A stretch of DNA of 64,000 nt. Origin: Chitinophagaceae bacterium. Lineage in GTDB: Bacteria > Bacteroidota > Bacteroidia > Chitinophagales > Chitinophagaceae. Positions 60,198-64,000 of this stretch are shown here, one piece after another. Position 1 is the stretch's first letter. Every line of letters starts with the position of its first letter. Location: NCBI GenBank assembly GCA_023251255.1, contig JAHEZD010000014.1, positions 1 through 64,000 on the forward strand, written 5' to 3'. The position numbers were made by a program, and so were the translations under genes. A model generated the notes under the pieces. It was given only the letters and a program-made list of their open reading frames with translations, was not told where the DNA came from and did no database searches.

Positions 60198-60801
60198 TGT
60201 TGAAACCTTTTAATTTCTCTTTTAATATTGCTTGAAGGCGTGCTGCCAAACTTTCCACGGATTCATTTTTAAATGTTTCCAAGTTGCTGAACATTTCTTC
60301 TACTACAGTTATGGCCTTATCAAAAAAATCTATTTTCTCTTTTAGCACTTCTTCATTACCTGTTTCCCAATAGCCACCTTCATCTTCTACCTCAGTTTTG
60401 GAAAAATATTTTGTGCTCAAGTATTTCAGCAGCTTTACAATGGCTATATGTGTTCCTGGGCCGCCAAATTGTGTTTTGGTGAATGCCCAATACAGCAGTT
60501 CGTTGTCTGCTGTATAATCGGAGAATTTGATATTGGTTATGGTAGATGTTCGGCCATTGGGTAAAAATGTAAGCTGGACACTTTCGCTATGTTCATGGGG
60601 TGAGAACAATATACCTGCAATATCATCCTCCGTGAACCTGATTTTGGAGTTGTCGAAATTACTGAAAGCATCAATCATTGGCTGATTGATGATATCGAAC
60701 TTCCATTCCAACGACCGGCAGATATCCGCTACTTCATTAACAAGACCTGTTAGGGAAGCGGCCTTTTTTAAGGTGAAACTGTAATGAATGGTAATGCCCA
60801 T
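60187..60801 (-). CDS. Cytoplasmic protein, unknown
   Basis: 204 residues with no signal peptide and no motif that I recognise. The first part is mixed alpha/beta (FTLKKAASLTGLVNEVADIC, DDIAGILFSPHEHSESV), and the C-terminal third is a helical, Lys/Glu-rich region (EKIDFFDKAITVVEEMFSNL). Its 3' end overlaps the start of the NTF2-like gene by 11 bases. It probably works with that gene, but its activity is unknown. Confidence 0.65.
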   Translation of the reverse strand: MGITIHYSFTLKKAASLTGLVNEVADICRSLEWKFDIINQPMIDAFSNFDNSKIRFTEDDIAGILFSPHEHSESVQLTFLPNGRTSTITNIKFSDYTADNELLYWAFTKTQFGGPGTHIAIVKLLKYLSTKYFSKTEVEDEGGYWETGNEEVLKEKIDFFDKAITVVEEMFSNLETFKNESVESLAARLQAILKEKLKGFNNGQ

Positions 60802-60852
60802 GGTATTTCTTTTAATTGGTATCCATAATTGGTTCCCGCAAGTGGATAGTTG

Positions 60853-61506
60853 TTAATTTCCACTGGCGTCTTTCAGTACATTCTCAATCCTTGCTTTTAA
60901 ATCGTCATAATGTGTAAAGCCCCTTGCCAGTAAATGGAATTTACTTTCACCTGTTTGCAGGAGTACGCAGGGGAAACCTGTAACCTGCAATTGTTTGCAC
61001 AACGCAAATTCATAGTAGGCCTTTTCCTTGAACTCTTCGCTTTTGAGCTTTTCATAGAAGGGTTCCGGTTGGATACTGTATTTTTCAAGCAAATGCTTGT
61101 AGGCTTCATCGTCAGTCAGGTCCCTACCTTCAAAGTGTAAAGCATATTGCAGGTCACTGGCAAATTCAACCTGCCTATCGGGATAGTATTCCTTGAAAAT
61201 GCTCATGGCAATGGCGGGTTTTTCGCTGTTGGGGAACCAGTCACTCAGATCCGGGTTATTGATATGCCATAAATAATCGGCCCCGAACTTGATGCCCGAA
61301 TATTCTTCCACTGTATGGTATGCTTTCTGAATGTAAGCTGCTGTAGTGCCAATATGTACCGGTTTTTCGGGAATGATCATGCCACCACTTAATACTTCAG
61401 CATCAAGTTGGCCCTTATATTCCTCTACAATTTTTCTTATAACCGGGCTGAAACCATAACACCAGCCACAGTAGGCATCATAACAATAAAATATCACTGG
61501 GTTCAT
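60853..61506 (-). CDS. DsbA-family thioredoxin-fold protein
   Basis: 217 residues. The active site is C13-G-W-C16 at the start, and a cis-Pro loop (GFPCVLLQT) lies near the end, with a helical insert between (DsbA/FrnE-type layout). There is no signal peptide, so it acts in the cytoplasm and is closer to 2-hydroxychromene isomerase/FrnE relatives than to periplasmic DsbA. Redox function is inferred from CGWC. Transcribed on the same strand as the unknown gene, with a 51-base gap. Confidence 0.87.
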   Translation of the reverse strand: MNPVIFYCYDAYCGWCYGFSPVIRKIVEEYKGQLDAEVLSGGMIIPEKPVHIGTTAAYIQKAYHTVEEYSGIKFGADYLWHINNPDLSDWFPNSEKPAIAMSIFKEYYPDRQVEFASDLQYALHFEGRDLTDDEAYKHLLEKYSIQPEPFYEKLKSEEFKEKAYYEFALCKQLQVTGFPCVLLQTGESKFHLLARGFTHYDDLKARIENVLKDASGN

Positions 61507-61692
61507 ACTGCAAAGGAAACAAAATAATCCTTAGCTATTCAATCAACACAAAAGCTGCCCAGTAATAAGGGGGATACTGTTTTTACGCTTCGAAAAAGGC
61601 GCAATATTTATCCTGTAGATAAATGGATACCATTTTTTAGTGATAAAATCCTACCGCTGGTAACCAAAAAAATACCACGTTGAAACTTTCTT

Positions 61693-61700
61693 TATTTTTG
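61693..61700 (+). promoter_or_regulatory. Candidate -7 element (TATTTTTG) of the aminotransferase gene
   Basis: TANNTTTG match 53 bases before the ATG at 61753, in a gap of about 245 bases otherwise without features. Confidence 0.35.
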
Positions 61701-61752
61701 CCCTTCAACTTTGGGAACATTTGAACTTGTAAACTTTTTAAACTTATACATT

Positions 61753-62970
61753 ATGCCAGGCTTTGAACTTTGGGGCGAAGAAGAAAAGAAAGAAGTAAAT
61801 GATGTACTGGAAACGGGCATCCTTATGCGTTACGGTTTTGATGGCCCCAGGAAGAGCATCTGGAAAAGTATTGAACTGGAAAATGAAATCAATAAAACAT
61901 TCGGTAGCAAGTATGCCCAGCTTACCAGCAGCGGAACGGCTGCTTTGACCACTGCGATGGCCGCTTTGAACATTGGTGTTGGTGATGAAGTGATCATGCC
62001 TTCTTTCACTTTTGTGGCAAGTTTCGAAGCTGTACTGAGTGTTGGGGCCATTCCTGTTCTGGTGGATGTGGATGAAACACTCACGCTGGACCCTGAGGCA
62101 GTAAGGAATGCGCTCACTCCAAAAACAAAATGTATCATGCCTGTACACATGTGTGGCAGCATGGCAGACCTGGATGCACTGAAAACGATTTGCGATGAAC
62201 ATGATCTGATTCTCTTGGAGGATGCATGCCAGAGTATTGGTGCCAAGTACAAAGGGAAATATTTGGGAACAATTGGCCATGCAGGTACTTTTTCTTTTGA
62301 CTTCGTAAAGACGATTACCTGTGCCGAGGGCGGTGTGGTAATGACCAATAGCGAAGATGTTTACCTAAAAGCCGATGGTTACACAGACCACGGTCATGAT
62401 CATAAAGGCGTGGATAGGGGTGCGGACCTACATCCTTTTTTGGGCTATAATTTCAGGATAAGTGAACTGCATGCTGCCGTTGGCCTGGCGCAGATCAGGA
62501 AACTGGATACTTTTCTTTCCATTCAGCAGAAAAACCATACTACTTTAAAGGATATTTTGGCACAAATACCTGAAGTATCCTTTAGGATTATCCCTGAAGG
62601 TGGCGTGGACAGTTGCACTTTTATCAGTTGGTTCCTGCCAACAGAAGAATTAATGAAAGCGTTTGTTGCAGAGATGAAAGCCCAGGGAATATTGGCCGGT
62701 AACTTTTACTGGTATGCCAATAACTGGCACTACATTAAGCAATGGCAGCATTTGAAGGAGATGAAGGCATTGAACAATTTGAACGAGGAGCAGAAAGTTG
62801 CTTTAGCACAATTGCAGGACCAGGATTTCAGCGCAAGCGATGCTATAATGGGCCGTTGCATTTCTACTGCCATCAGTTTGTTATGGACCGAAGAGCAGAT
62901 TAAGGAAAAAGGGGAGAAGATGGTTGGTGTGATTAGGAAGGTATTGAGTGAAGCGAACGTAATAGCCTAA
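61753..62970 (+). CDS. DegT/DnrJ/EryC1/StrS-family aminotransferase
   Basis: 405 residues from the ATG at 61753. PLP-dependent sugar aminotransferase fold: QLTSSGTAALTTAMAAL (phosphate loop), D157 and Q160 in LEDACQSIG, and the catalytic Lys K186 in FSFDFVKTITCAEGG. These enzymes add an amino group to keto sugars for surface glycans or antibiotics. The length and the extra C-terminal insert (NLNEEQKVALAQLQDQDFSA) are unusual for the family; I cannot tell the substrate. It lies alone next to an aldose epimerase, not in a full polysaccharide cluster. A start at 61711 would precede a normal N-terminus. Confidence 0.9.
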   Translation: MPGFELWGEEEKKEVNDVLETGILMRYGFDGPRKSIWKSIELENEINKTFGSKYAQLTSSGTAALTTAMAALNIGVGDEVIMPSFTFVASFEAVLSVGAIPVLVDVDETLTLDPEAVRNALTPKTKCIMPVHMCGSMADLDALKTICDEHDLILLEDACQSIGAKYKGKYLGTIGHAGTFSFDFVKTITCAEGGVVMTNSEDVYLKADGYTDHGHDHKGVDRGADLHPFLGYNFRISELHAAVGLAQIRKLDTFLSIQQKNHTTLKDILAQIPEVSFRIIPEGGVDSCTFISWFLPTEELMKAFVAEMKAQGILAGNFYWYANNWHYIKQWQHLKEMKALNNLNEEQKVALAQLQDQDFSASDAIMGRCISTAISLLWTEEQIKEKGEKMVGVIRKVLSEANVIA

Positions 62971-62992
62971 TTACCTGCTGCCTATATTATTG

Positions 62993-63033
62993 AATCCTCT
63001 TGGAAAGGGATTTGCCTTTCAAGAGGATTTTTT
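62993..63033 (+). terminator. Terminator of the aminotransferase gene
   Basis: Long stem: 9 bp (62993-63001 with 63021-63029) plus 6 bp after a single bulge (63003-63008 with 63015-63020), then a T-run of six, 23 bases after the stop. Confidence 0.88.
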
Positions 63034-63081
63034 AATGGTATTGCTATTGAACGGATAAGCTAAAAAGATGGCCAGCGGACG

Positions 63082-63951
63082 CTAAAAAAATGCCACATCC
63101 CAGCCCCTTTTCCAAATATTATTGGGTTCCAAAAATATAATCCCCTCTTTTTCCTGTAGTACGCCAGTACTATTGATGGTATCGGCAATACCGCACCAAG
63201 GCTCCAAGCAAACAAAATCTGCATCCTTAAAGCTCCATATACCATAGTAGGGGAAACCTTCAAAGTTCATGGTCAATCCATTTTCCGACTTATCACTTAG
63301 GATGGAAATACTGGTTGATTTCAAATCCTTGAATACGAGCGCATCACCATAAAACAGCGGTTTGGTCAATGGCAGCCGATTGGTGTTTTCCAGACAGGGT
63401 ATGCTATGGTCCAATATCAACCCGTCGGGCCCAATGGGCCATCGGGGGGTATTTTCTACTTGTTCAAATTGCAAATACCAATCCGTAAAGCCTGTTTCTT
63501 TGGTCAATGGAATGTTGAATGCGGGATGCCCTCCGCAGGAGAAATACAGGGCTTCGCTACCCCTGTTTTCCACTTCGTAGGAACAAAAAAGGGTGTTGCC
63601 ATCAATGGTATACGTAACTGAAAAAGAAAAATCAAATGGATAAATGTTAGCTGTGGCCACATTTGTGGTTAGTGTATAGGTGATGCTGTTTTCTGTTTGA
63701 GCGGAAACAGCATAGACACTTTCCCTTGCAAAGCCATGCCTGCCCAATTGATAGTTTTTGCCTTGGTAACGGTAAGCATTATCCTTTAACCCACCTACAA
63801 TAGGAAAAAGAACAGGGCTTTTCTTTGGCCAAAAAGCCGGGTCAGCGTTCCAAAGGTATTCAAGGCCTGTTTGTGTGTTAAGGATGCTTTCCAGTTCTGC
63901 ACCTTTTTCTGTTATGGTTATTTGCAGGAGTCCGTTAGTTATTTGTTGCAT
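63082..63951 (-). CDS. Aldose 1-epimerase-family protein (LacX-like)
   Basis: 289 residues, all beta with the galactose mutarotase-like fold. It shows LEYLWNADPAFWPKKSPVLF at the start, GRHGFARE with the catalytic His, the CGGHPAFNIPL stretch with the second His, and a late LEPWCGIADT segment. The pattern fits the LacX/glucose-6-phosphate-1-epimerase-like branch. It would interconvert sugar anomers in the cytoplasm. It converges with the aminotransferase at a terminator. The ATG at 63951 is near the window edge. Confidence 0.9.
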   Translation of the reverse strand: MQQITNGLLQITITEKGAELESILNTQTGLEYLWNADPAFWPKKSPVLFPIVGGLKDNAYRYQGKNYQLGRHGFARESVYAVSAQTENSITYTLTTNVATANIYPFDFSFSVTYTIDGNTLFCSYEVENRGSEALYFSCGGHPAFNIPLTKETGFTDWYLQFEQVENTPRWPIGPDGLILDHSIPCLENTNRLPLTKPLFYGDALVFKDLKSTSISILSDKSENGLTMNFEGFPYYGIWSFKDADFVCLEPWCGIADTINSTGVLQEKEGIIFLEPNNIWKRGWDVAFF

Positions 63952-64000
63952 GGCAATTTAAATAATAGAAAGGCAAGTTATATAAGATGGTATCCAATCG

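Overview
The window is a Bacteroidota chromosome segment, most like the family Chitinophagaceae. The evidence is the gliding and secretion gene pair gldE-gldD behind ssb, a type IX secretion (T9SS) C-terminal sorting tail, a PID-CTERM-type small protein, a serine palmitoyltransferase/ceramide operon, several lineage-typical families (DUF4290, IPExxxVDY, DUF3109, DUF4836, DUF5606), an Asp-type MurA, weak Shine-Dalgarno signals and repeated TANNTTTG-like -7 elements near starts. Most of the window is ordinary, densely packed chromosome. No prophage, CRISPR array, rRNA or insertion sequence was seen.

Layout. 0-9.5 kb: cupin end, secreted proteins including an archaemetzincin-like lipoprotein, an N-acyl-D-amino-acid deacylase, prfA, galE, DUF3109 and membrane proteins. 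9.6-13.9 kb: gldD, gldE, ssb (one leftward unit) and lysS. 14.4-18.7 kb: an accessory-looking patch holding a seven-repeat beta-propeller T9SS protein, a PID-CTERM-like peptide, and a toxin-antitoxin module present once nearly whole and once as a decayed copy. Three copies of the 3' end of rluF are spread through it. 18.6-24 kb: rluF, an SDR, gmk, a retropepsin-like protease, tRNA-Lys(CTT), pepE, a frameshifted gene remnant, an 80-bp palindrome and a DEAD-box helicase. 24-34.8 kb: a leftward run (M28 peptidase, IPExxxVDY, pterin dehydratase, DUF4290, murA), feoB, a DUF4157-like protein, bcp, an M23 peptidase and a membrane protein.

34.9-41.8 kb: a carB that stops exactly at the inter-half domain boundary, the ceramide operon (spt, GNAT acyltransferase, SDR reductase, thioesterase), a QueD-like enzyme and an Rrf2 regulator. 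41.9-49.6 kb: an outer-membrane barrel, a CHASE3/PAS histidine kinase divergent from two small stress-type proteins, a receiver protein and an NtrC-type regulator, then a DUF4836 lipoprotein coupled to a degenerate ABC ATPase. 49.6-64 kb: L,D-transpeptidase, an HTH protein behind a multi-site inverted-repeat array, dacB, an arginase-family protein, DUF5606, the agmatine-to-putrescine pair aguA/aguB, several small domain proteins, a DsbA-like protein, a DegT aminotransferase and an aldose epimerase.

Functional threads: envelope building and remodelling (murA, dacB, L,D-transpeptidase, M23, ceramide synthesis), gliding/T9SS surface display, polyamine synthesis, and one two-component stress locus. 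The least ordinary signals are the split carB, the repeated rluF tail with toxin-antitoxin decay, and the two palindromic arrays at about 22.7 and 50.6 kb.
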